The translations under genes and the position numbers were made by a program. This document shows, one piece after another, positions 1-6,297 of a DNA stretch of 6,297 nucleotides (within the stretch, counting starts at the first letter, position 1; every line of letters starts with the position of its first letter). Source of the stretch: Acidobacteriota bacterium (GTDB lineage: Bacteria > Acidobacteriota > Terriglobia > Bryobacterales > Bryobacteraceae); the NCBI GenBank assembly GCA_021788955.1, contig JAJYKC010000157.1, positions 1-6,297 of the forward strand, given 5' to 3'. The notes beneath the pieces are model-generated. The model saw only the letters and a list, made by a program, of their open reading frames with translations, searched no databases and was not told the origin of the DNA.

Positions 1-1143
1 GATCTACCGCATCACATTCTGGACCGCGATTGTTTCGACCGCGCCCTGGTAGCTATCGCCCGCCGCGCCTCCGTATCGCTCTTTGCCACCCGCGCGCACC
101 GGCCTTCCTTCTTCGGCGGTCGCTGGAGGATACATTCGGTCTCGGGCGACGTCGAATCCCGTTTCCTCATCGACGCCTCCGGCCGCGCATCCACCCAACG
201 CCGCCAAGCAGCCGCAACTGCGGCCATCTGCGGAATTCTCACCGGAGTCCACCTGCCCGAGATGCGCACCGAAGGCCTACCAGACGGTTGGGTCTGGGGC
301 GCCCCTGTCGCCGCGAACTCCGCCGCCGTGTCCGTCTTCCTCGCCCGCAAGCACTGCGCCGGCCTCACCCAAGCCACGCGGGAAGCCCTCTACCGCCAAA
401 CCCTCCAACCGACGCTTCTCTTCCGCAAGTGCGCGAAGGCCAACCTCGCCGGCCCGCTCGTCGTGCGCGACGCGACGCCCCGAGCCCACCCCGACCCGGT
501 AGCCGCCAACCGCGTCACCACCGGAGACGCCTGCATAGCCCTCGACCCGCTCCTCTCCCACGGCCTGCAAATCGCCGTCCGCCTCTCAACGCACGCCGCC
601 GCCGTCTGCCACACGGTGCTCTCTGGTGCCGGCGCCCCCGATGCCGCCATAGAGTTCTTCCGCACCGGGCAGCGCTCCACGTTAGCTCAACATCAGGCTG
701 GCGCCGCGCGCCTCTACAACGAACATCGAACCTACGCGGAAGAGCCCTTTTGGCTCGAGCGAAGCCGCATCGAACCCTCCCCGGAACCCCCAGCCGACAT
801 CCGTCCCGAAGCCTTGTATCGCCTGTCCGCCCTGGTCCGCCCCGAGCCTGTGGCCGCCCTCCTGCCGAATGGAGTCATCGGCTGCGTAGAAGGGTTTAGC
901 CACCCCTCCTATGCCCGACCCGTCGCCTTCCTCTCCGGCATTAACGCCGCAGCCTTCTTGCCCGCCTTGGCCGTCCCGGCAACCCTTGCGGAACTGGTGA
1001 AACGCTGCGAACGGCTCATCGGCCCCGCCCAGGCACAAAAGGTGTTGGACGGCCTTGTGCGAAACCGCGTCTTAATTCCCGCCGCCCGCGTTCAGCAAAC
1101 GGTCCGCGATGCGCGTGTCCCGGCTCTTGCAGTTGCCCGGTAA
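1..1143 (+). CDS. FAD-dependent oxidoreductase, halogenase/LodB/QhpG-like, C-terminal part (5' truncated)
   Basis: The frame is open from base 1 to the TAA at 1141-1143, giving 380 visible residues. The N-terminal GxGxxG dinucleotide-binding fold is missing, so the gene starts left of the window; the ATG at 262 is internal. Seen in order: an R-x-x-FDRAL helix (about residues 9-22); FLIDASGR (55-62), matching the 'DA(T/S)GR' strand of class A flavoproteins; WVWGAP (97-102), a WxWxxP motif as in flavin-dependent halogenases; and GDACIALDPLLSHG (175-188), the second FAD-contacting motif. Residues about 270-362 form a separate small domain ending in a helix-turn-helix-like stretch (TLAELVKRCERLIG), similar in pattern to PqqD-like winged helices. 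Known relatives include tryptophan halogenases and the peptide-modifying flavoproteins LodB and QhpG, which act on Trp in protein substrates. The actual substrate cannot be told from this fragment. The flavoprotein class is firm; halogenase versus hydroxylase is not. The 3' end overlaps the convergent cyclase gene by 72 bases. Confidence 0.85.
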   Translation, partial: DLPHHILDRDCFDRALVAIARRASVSLFATRAHRPSFFGGRWRIHSVSGDVESRFLIDASGRASTQRRQAAATAAICGILTGVHLPEMRTEGLPDGWVWGAPVAANSAAVSVFLARKHCAGLTQATREALYRQTLQPTLLFRKCAKANLAGPLVVRDATPRAHPDPVAANRVTTGDACIALDPLLSHGLQIAVRLSTHAAAVCHTVLSGAGAPDAAIEFFRTGQRSTLAQHQAGAARLYNEHRTYAEEPFWLERSRIEPSPEPPADIRPEALYRLSALVRPEPVAALLPNGVIGCVEGFSHPSYARPVAFLSGINAAAFLPALAVPATLAELVKRCERLIGPAQAQKVLDGLVRNRVLIPAARVQQTVRDARVPALAVAR

Positions 1144-4100
1144 GGCGCCGCGCGCCGCCGCCAGAATCTGCAAACCCGCGCTCGCTTCGCCCGCCCTTTC
1201 AAACACGCCGGCCGCGGTGATCGCCGCGCGAAGCCCCCACGAATGTGCCTCCTGTTCACCGGCGCAAGCGATGGCCTGCTGGGCGGCTTCCATCGCTCCC
1301 CCGTGCACGCCCGCCTCCGACAACACGGCGGCCCGCACCCGATGCAACTCCGCCTCGCTCCAGGTCTCGCCGCTCGACTGCACAATCTGCTCGGCTTCCC
1401 GCAGCCGTTGCAGTGCGTCATCGTACTGCCCCGCGCGGAGCCTGGCCTCCGCGATCTTGGTCAAACCGAAAGGCCGGTAGTTGCCCGGCGCGATGTGGTT
1501 CCACGCGTCGGCCTTTTCCTGCACGCGGTCGGCATGCTGCTTCGCGCCTGCCCCGTCGCCTTGTGCAACCGCCGCAAGAAACTCGGCAAAAGCCAGCATT
1601 TGCGCGAAAGAATGCTTCGCCGCCATGGCGGCCATTTTCTCCGCCACGGCGCGGACCTGCCCGCCGTCTTCCGCCAGCAGATGCTGAAGTCCCAGGTAGG
1701 CCATTGCCTGCACATGCGAGAAAGCGTGGTCCAGATTCCCGGTATGCTTCACAGCCCAGGATTGCAATTCCAGCGCGGCCGAGGTCTCGCCCATCAACCA
1801 CTTCGCAAGTGAGAGGAAACATGCGCAGGTGGAAGCGTGGTCGCTGCCGTAGACGTGCGCCAGGTTCACGTGCCGGAGCGCGGAATACCGGTCCAGCGCC
1901 TCCTGCAGACGCTCGCGAGCCTCGCTGAATCGCCCCGTGTGAAACATCACCGCTCCGGACGCCCGCAGCCCGATCATTTCAAATGTTTCGTCGTGTTCCT
2001 GCCGGGCGGTCCGCAGTAACTCCTCGGCCACCTCGCCCGCTTCGCGATGTTCGCCGCGCACTAGGTGATACGAATAGAGCCCGTTCAACGAAGTGAGTAA
2101 CTGGTGGTTGTCTTTTAACTCGCGAGCCAGTTCGTTCGCCCGGCGGCAAACCTCGCCGGTCGCCGGCGACCCGAAGCCGCGCGTGGCGCGCAGCGTTCCG
2201 CCGTAGGGCGCCAGGATGCTCAGTTCGCGGCGAAGTAGCTCCATCTCCCGCGGCAGCGTCTTCAGCAGGTTCAGCGCGGTGGAAAAATGGGACGCGGCCT
2301 CGACGTTCGCCGACCGGCTCGCCGCCCTCTCGCCCGCCTTCTGCCAGAACTCCGTCGACCGCCGGATACTTCCGCCTTCCGTCAGATGATGCGCCACGAT
2401 TTCCGGCCGCGCCTGCGCGGTGGCGGGAAACTGCTCCTCCAGTACCAGCGCGGCGCGGCCATGGAGCGTGCGGCGCTTGACCCGCAGCAGCGATTGGTAG
2501 GCGGCGTCCTGAATCAAAGCGTGGCGGAAGACGTAGAGTTTCCCCGCCGGGGTCTGAGCCGGGCGCAGAATGTGCGCTCGCTGCAAGGCCGAAAAGTCCG
2601 AAGCCAGATCTTCGACCGTCGTCTCCAGTACACCGGCCAGAACTTCCGGCTCGAATTCACGTCCGATCACCGCGCCGGCCTGTGCAGTCACCTTGGCGCG
2701 GCCCAGACGGTCCAACCGCGCCAGTAACAGACCCTCAAGGGACTCCGGCACGTTGTTGCCTCCGCCTTCCGCCGCGGCCCGGGTGAGTTCCTCCAGAAAG
2801 AGCGGAATGCCGTCGGCGCGGACGATGATTTTCTGAGCCGCCTCCTCCGACACACGTCCGCCGGACATCTCGTCCACCATCGCCCGGGCGGCCTGATCGT
2901 GAAGGCGGTCCAGCACCACACTCGTTACGTGCGCCTCCGCCGCGAAGCCCGGGTTCCACTCGGGGCGATGTGTAAGCAGAAGCAAGGCAGATTGCTCTGC
3001 CACGCGTCCCGCCAACTGGCGGAGCAGCTCGAGCGTCGTTGCGTCGGCCCAGTGAAGATCCTCGACTAACAGCAGCAGCGGAGCGAGCTGCGCGATCCGG
3101 CCGCAGATTTCGAGCAGCACTTCGATCGTCTGCCGCCGCCGCTGCTCGGCGCTTATGGCGGCGGAGACGGCCACCGGCAGCGAAACCAATTCCGCAAGCA
3201 CCGGTTCCCACCGTTCCCTCTGTTCGCGCGACGGTTGCGCTTCCCCAATCCACGCGCTGAGCCGCGCCCGTTTCGCTTCCTGGTCCAGCGTATGTGTGAA
3301 GCCGGCCGAACGCTCAATGGTCAGAATCACCGGATAAAGTGGGCTTCCGGTGTGATATGGCGAGCACTGGAGACTGAGATGGCGGCTTTCCTGGTCGGCC
3401 ACGGCGCCGCGCAGCGCCCACGCCAGTCGCGACTTCCCGATGCCAGCCTCGCCGGAAAGGATCACCGCCTGCCCGCGTCCGGCGCGCGCTTCGCTCCATT
3501 TCTCCAGCAATCGGCTCAGCTCGCGGTCCCGCCCCAGCATCGGCGCCGGCGCAGTATCGCGCGCTTCGAATCGCGACGCCACGGGGCGGGGCGCCCGCGC
3601 GCGCCATACGCGTATCGGCTCCGCGAAACCCTTCAACGGAACCGCGCCCATGTCATTCAACTCGAACGAACCCTGGACCAATTGCCGCGTCGCGTCCTCG
3701 ATCACCACCTCGCCCGGGCTCGCCGCCCCCTGCACGCGCGCCGCCAGGTTCGGCGTCTGTCCGACCACGGCGTCGGTCTCGGTCGAGTTATCACCGACTA
3801 AGTCCCCAATCACGACTTGGCCCGTGGCGATGCCCACACGGCCGCGTAGCTGAATCCCCTCCGGCGCCGCCACGGTCTCCAGCGCCGCAATCACTCCGAG
3901 TCCCGCCCACACCGCCCGCTGCGCGTCGTCCTCGTGAGCTCGCGGCCAGCCGAAATAGGCCATCACGCCGTCGCCCATGTAGCTCGCGATGAATCCTTCG
4001 TAATGAAGAATCCGCTCGGCCACCGCGTCGCGATACCGCCGCACCAGTTCCCGCAGATCTTCCGGGTCGAGCTTCTGCGAAATCTCGGTCGAGCCGACCA

Positions 4101-4335
4101 GGTCGAGGAAGAACACGGTGACTTGGCGCCGCTCGCCCTTGGGCTCCGCGACCGCGGGCTTCGGCGACGCGATCGCCCGCAGGATCTTCTTCCGGTGCCC
4201 AAGCGGGATGCCTAGCTTCTCCAGGTCTCCTTCCTCAAGAAGCGGCAGGACCTCCTCGTCGATCGCGTTGGCTTCAAACAGGGAAGAGTACTGGCCCAGA
4301 CCAATGCGTTCCAGCCACTCCGCGACGCCGGCCAT
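1072..4335 (-). CDS. SAM domain - class III adenylate/guanylate cyclase - STAND ATPase - TPR protein
   Basis: Complete at 1087 residues, a usual length for this large family. Residues 4-56 are a SAM domain (WLERIGLGQYSSLF, then DLEKLGI and GHRKKIL). Residues 68-235 are a class III cyclase catalytic domain: metal-binding D78 (FFLDLVGST) and D122 (MGDG), FGWPRAHEDDAQRAV (128-142), and transition-state N196 and R200 (TPNLAAR). The purine-recognising position is S118 (SYMGDG) where relatives normally have Lys; its partner position is A189. Residues about 267-560 are a signalling ATPase: GRDRE, Walker A GEAGIGKS (295-302), Walker B LLLVEDLHWAD (421-431), then GIPLFLEEL and VIGREF. FRHALIQDAAYQSLL (603-617) precedes helical TPR-like repeats to about 1060. 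There is no signal peptide or membrane segment, so it should be cytosolic. The family makes cAMP or cGMP, with ATPase and repeats acting as a regulatory, ligand-sensing part. The ATG is chosen because the SAM domain begins right after it and it lies four bases past the kinase stop. Family assignment is very sure; nucleotide specificity is not. Confidence 0.95.
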   Translation of the reverse strand: MAGVAEWLERIGLGQYSSLFEANAIDEEVLPLLEEGDLEKLGIPLGHRKKILRAIASPKPAVAEPKGERRQVTVFFLDLVGSTEISQKLDPEDLRELVRRYRDAVAERILHYEGFIASYMGDGVMAYFGWPRAHEDDAQRAVWAGLGVIAALETVAAPEGIQLRGRVGIATGQVVIGDLVGDNSTETDAVVGQTPNLAARVQGAASPGEVVIEDATRQLVQGSFELNDMGAVPLKGFAEPIRVWRARAPRPVASRFEARDTAPAPMLGRDRELSRLLEKWSEARAGRGQAVILSGEAGIGKSRLAWALRGAVADQESRHLSLQCSPYHTGSPLYPVILTIERSAGFTHTLDQEAKRARLSAWIGEAQPSREQRERWEPVLAELVSLPVAVSAAISAEQRRRQTIEVLLEICGRIAQLAPLLLLVEDLHWADATTLELLRQLAGRVAEQSALLLLTHRPEWNPGFAAEAHVTSVVLDRLHDQAARAMVDEMSGGRVSEEAAQKIIVRADGIPLFLEELTRAAAEGGGNNVPESLEGLLLARLDRLGRAKVTAQAGAVIGREFEPEVLAGVLETTVEDLASDFSALQRAHILRPAQTPAGKLYVFRHALIQDAAYQSLLRVKRRTLHGRAALVLEEQFPATAQARPEIVAHHLTEGGSIRRSTEFWQKAGERAASRSANVEAASHFSTALNLLKTLPREMELLRRELSILAPYGGTLRATRGFGSPATGEVCRRANELARELKDNHQLLTSLNGLYSYHLVRGEHREAGEVAEELLRTARQEHDETFEMIGLRASGAVMFHTGRFSEARERLQEALDRYSALRHVNLAHVYGSDHASTCACFLSLAKWLMGETSAALELQSWAVKHTGNLDHAFSHVQAMAYLGLQHLLAEDGGQVRAVAEKMAAMAAKHSFAQMLAFAEFLAAVAQGDGAGAKQHADRVQEKADAWNHIAPGNYRPFGLTKIAEARLRAGQYDDALQRLREAEQIVQSSGETWSEAELHRVRAAVLSEAGVHGGAMEAAQQAIACAGEQEAHSWGLRAAITAAGVFERAGEASAGLQILAAARGALPGNCKSRDTRIADRLLNAGGGN

Positions 4336-4349
4336 CTCCTTACGCTCCC
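4336..4349 (-). promoter_or_regulatory. Ribosome-binding region of the cyclase gene, overlapping the kinase stop
   Basis: Read on the minus strand the junction is CGGGAGCGTAAGGAG followed directly by the cyclase ATG. Two Shine-Dalgarno-like elements are present. GGGAG (4345-4349) has a nine-base spacer and is the usable one by distance. TAAGGAG (4336-4342) is a near-perfect anti-SD match and contains the kinase stop codon, but abuts the ATG with no spacer. The layout suggests that a ribosome ending the kinase gene restarts on the cyclase gene. No later ATG or GTG would preserve the SAM domain, which supports this start. Confidence 0.6.
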
Positions 4350-6297
4350 GATGCCGTGACTCTGTCGAGCAGCCCCATACCCGTCAGGATGCCGATGAAA
4401 CGCGGATCTTTGCGGAGAGCATCCACTCGTGGATCCACACCAAGCCACACCACCAGCCCGGAGCGCGCTTTCACCGCCTCTTCGATGGCGTCCAGCGCTT
4501 CAGAAGTCTGCCCCAGTCCCATGTGAATCAGCGCGTGGGCTAACGGCGTCACGTGCCGCCGCCGCGACTCTTCCACCAGTTCCTCCAGCAGCCTCGTCGC
4601 CGCTTCCCGCTCACCCATACACGCCAGACAGTGGCCCAGTTCGCCCCGCGTCAGCGCATCGCCGTCCGAAAGCGTCCGCGCTACTTCGAACTCCTGCCGC
4701 GCCACATCGAACCGTCCCATCTGCTCGAGCGACCGCGCCAGGCTCAGGTGCGCATGATAGAAACCGGGCTCCATCGACACGGTCCAACGAAGTTGCTGTA
4801 CGGCGAGTTCGTAGCGGCGCAGCCGGTGATAGCAGCCTCCGACGGCGGTCTGCAGCATCGGAGACAGAGGGTCGCGTTTCTGCGCGGTGTGAATCTCGGC
4901 CACCGCTTCCTCCAGCCGTCCCATCGGCGTGAGGAAGTCCATCGCGTAATGAAAGTGCAGCTTCGCGGATCCGGGGTTCAGCCGCAGCGCCGCGAGGAAC
5001 TCGCGTTCCGCCCCGCGCCAGTCCCACTCGTAGCGCGCCTTCAGAAGAGCGAGCGTGCCGTACGCGTTGTCGAGCCGGTCGTCGAGTTCGAGAGCGCGCC
5101 GCGCGCATTCACGTGCCCTTGGCGCCGCGGATATCGCCGGCTCGACACCGTACCAGATCAACGCGGAGTAAACCTCGCTCAGCAACGCCCACCCGGGAGC
5201 ATAGTCGGGGTCCGTCGCTAGCGCGGTCTCCAGATTCTCAATCGCTTTCCGGAACGAATGCGGATTCTGCTTATTGAACTCCCGCAGTCCGGCAAGGAAA
5301 TGGCTGTATGTCCACAGGCTCGGCGTCTTGGTTACGCGCACGGGAGCGGGAGTGAGCAGGTCCTTGGTCAGCGTCTCGACAATCGCATTCGCCAGTTCTT
5401 CCTGAATGGCGAAGATGTCCACGAGCCGCCGGTCGAACCGCCGCGACCACAGAGGGCTTCCGCTGGCCGCGTCGATCAACTGCGCCGTCAGGCGAATGTC
5501 GTCGCCCGCCTTGCGAAGGCTGCCCTCGAGAATCGAGCGCACGCCAAGCTTCCTCCCGATCTCCGCGGCATCTGCCGTGCTCGCTCGCACCGCGAACGCC
5601 GACGTGCGCGCAATGACTCGCAAGCCGCGTACCTGGCTCAACAGGTGAATAATCTCGTCGGTGAGTCCGTCGCAGAAATACGCCTGATCTTTCTCCGCGC
5701 TCAGGTCGGCGAACGGAAGCACCGCGATCGCGGGCTCGTCCGTACGCCTCGTCGCGGGTATTGGCGTGGAAGGGCCGCGTTCGGCGAGTTCGAGGAGTTG
5801 CACCACTTCGCGCGCCGTAATGTTCCGTTCCGCCCGGTCACGCACGAGGAGCTGTTCGAGCAAACGGTCGAGAAATTCCGGCGCGTCGTGCTGGACTTCG
5901 CGCGCATGCCGGATCGGCGCCTGCACCACGTCCCAGATCTTCACCGGCCCGCCGCCCGTATCATACGGAAGCTGGCCCGTTGCCAACTCGAACAGCATGA
6001 CGCCGAGCGAGTACAGATCCGACCGCGCGTCGATGTCCATGCCCAACGCCTGTTCCGGAGACATGTACGGCACGGTGCCGATAAGCCGGCCGAATCCGCT
6101 GGCGCTGACGTCGCCGTTGGGCGCCGACTCGTCGGACACCTTTGCAAGGCCGAAGTCGGTAAGCTTGGGAATCTCCTCGCCGGACAAGATCACGTTCGAC
6201 GGCTTGACGTCGCGGTGCGTCACGCCGTGCTCGTGGGCGTGCGCAAGGCCGCGCGCGATCTGAACGCCCCACTCATGCGCCCAGGTCCGGGGAGGAA
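4340..6297 (-). CDS. Serine/threonine protein kinase - TolB-like domain - TPR protein (5' truncated)
   Basis: The frame stays open through the right edge, giving 651 whole codons; numbering here starts at the codon 6293-6295. The visible kinase part begins in the helix before the catalytic loop (IARGLAHAHEHG). It contains HRDVKPSN (27-34, catalytic D29, N34), DFG (47-49), GTVPYMSPEQ (73-82, SPE in place of APE) and DIDARSDLYSLGVMLFEL. The Gly-rich loop and the ATP-anchoring Lys lie off the window. It is an RD-type Hanks kinase, probably switched on by activation-loop phosphorylation. A short Pro-rich linker leads to a TolB-N/FlgO-like domain (about 187-314: AVLPFADLSAEKDQAYFCDGL, ILEGSLRK, LWSRRFDR, DIFAIQEELA). 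Several TPRs follow (about 329-614), and the protein ends with DPRVDALRKDPRF, common in such proteins. Many relatives carry a transmembrane helix between kinase and TolB part; none is visible, so this one looks soluble. It lies four bases upstream of the cyclase gene, very likely in one operon. A GTG at 6221-6223 sits inside the catalytic loop and is not the start. Confidence 0.94.
   Translation of the reverse strand, partial: PPRTWAHEWGVQIARGLAHAHEHGVTHRDVKPSNVILSGEEIPKLTDFGLAKVSDESAPNGDVSASGFGRLIGTVPYMSPEQALGMDIDARSDLYSLGVMLFELATGQLPYDTGGGPVKIWDVVQAPIRHAREVQHDAPEFLDRLLEQLLVRDRAERNITAREVVQLLELAERGPSTPIPATRRTDEPAIAVLPFADLSAEKDQAYFCDGLTDEIIHLLSQVRGLRVIARTSAFAVRASTADAAEIGRKLGVRSILEGSLRKAGDDIRLTAQLIDAASGSPLWSRRFDRRLVDIFAIQEELANAIVETLTKDLLTPAPVRVTKTPSLWTYSHFLAGLREFNKQNPHSFRKAIENLETALATDPDYAPGWALLSEVYSALIWYGVEPAISAAPRARECARRALELDDRLDNAYGTLALLKARYEWDWRGAEREFLAALRLNPGSAKLHFHYAMDFLTPMGRLEEAVAEIHTAQKRDPLSPMLQTAVGGCYHRLRRYELAVQQLRWTVSMEPGFYHAHLSLARSLEQMGRFDVARQEFEVARTLSDGDALTRGELGHCLACMGEREAATRLLEELVEESRRRHVTPLAHALIHMGLGQTSEALDAIEEAVKARSGLVVWLGVDPRVDALRKDPRFIGILTGMGLLDRVTASGA

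Noticed and set aside
30..899. Long + strand open frame (289 codons) overlapping the flavoprotein gene
   Set aside because: Its product is extremely rich in Arg, Pro and Ser with no domain, as expected for an out-of-frame reading of high-GC DNA. The frame-1 reading carries clear FAD-binding motifs.
262..1143. Flavoprotein gene starting at the ATG at 262
   Set aside because: The frame is open back to base 1 and encodes family motifs upstream (FDRAL, FLIDASGR). The ATG is internal and the gene is truncated by the window.
1080..1200. Possible terminator at the convergent gene junction
   Set aside because: GC-rich short palindromes (GGCGCCGCGCGCC-like) occur at 1143-1160, but there is no T-run and the region codes for the cyclase, so a terminator cannot be supported by eye.
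1245..1928. + strand open frames opposite the cyclase gene (also 1243-1812, 2287-2727, 3235-3801, 3440-3853)
   Set aside because: They are antisense shadows of a strongly conserved protein, with Arg/Pro/Ala-rich products and no recognisable motif.
4553..5221. + strand open frame (222 codons) opposite the TPR part of the kinase gene
   Set aside because: It is antisense to well-formed TPR coding sequence. The product is Arg/Gln/His-rich without domain features, and no ribosome-binding site was evident.
4900..5350. Possible DNA repeats in the TPR coding region
   Set aside because: The repetition is at the level of degenerate ~34-residue protein motifs. I saw no conserved nucleotide repeat, CRISPR spacing or mobile-element ends.
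4340..6223. Kinase gene starting at the GTG at 6221-6223
   Set aside because: This GTG codes for the Val just before THRD in the catalytic loop. The frame remains open with conserved kinase residues to the right edge.

Overview
The window is gene-dense, high-GC bacterial DNA with essentially no free intergenic space. It holds three genes, two of them cut by the window edges. The combination is a soluble Ser/Thr kinase with a TolB-like domain and TPRs, next to a very large SAM-cyclase-ATPase-TPR protein, in high-GC DNA. This resembles soil Acidobacteriota of the Solibacter/Bryobacter type, or other signalling-rich soil bacteria. That placement is an inference from gene style only; there is no rRNA or marker gene here.

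Left part (1-1143, + strand): the C-terminal 380 codons of an FAD-dependent oxidoreductase of the halogenase / LodB / QhpG-like superfamily. The N-terminal Rossmann fold lies off the left edge. It carries a WxWxxP motif and a GDA...DPL-S-G FAD-binding motif. It ends in a small domain that reads like a PqqD-type winged helix.

Middle and right part (1072-6297, - strand): two consecutive genes read right to left. The upstream one (4340 to beyond 6297) is a protein kinase fused directly, with no membrane segment, to a TolB-N-like domain and a TPR array. Its N-lobe is off the window. Four bases after its stop begins a complete 1087-residue protein: SAM domain, class III nucleotide cyclase, STAND-type ATPase and TPR-like helical repeats. 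The spacing implies an operon with translational coupling. Together they look like a cytosolic signalling module joining protein phosphorylation to cyclic-nucleotide production, each arm with its own TPR scaffold.

The cyclase keeps both metal-binding aspartates and the transition-state Asn/Arg pair, but has serine where the family usually has the purine-recognising lysine. Its substrate or activity is therefore uncertain. The flavoprotein and cyclase genes converge and overlap tail to tail by 72 bases, leaving no room for an intergenic terminator. I saw no RNA genes, CRISPR arrays, mobile elements or clear promoters. The 5' ends of the left gene and of the kinase gene lie outside the window.
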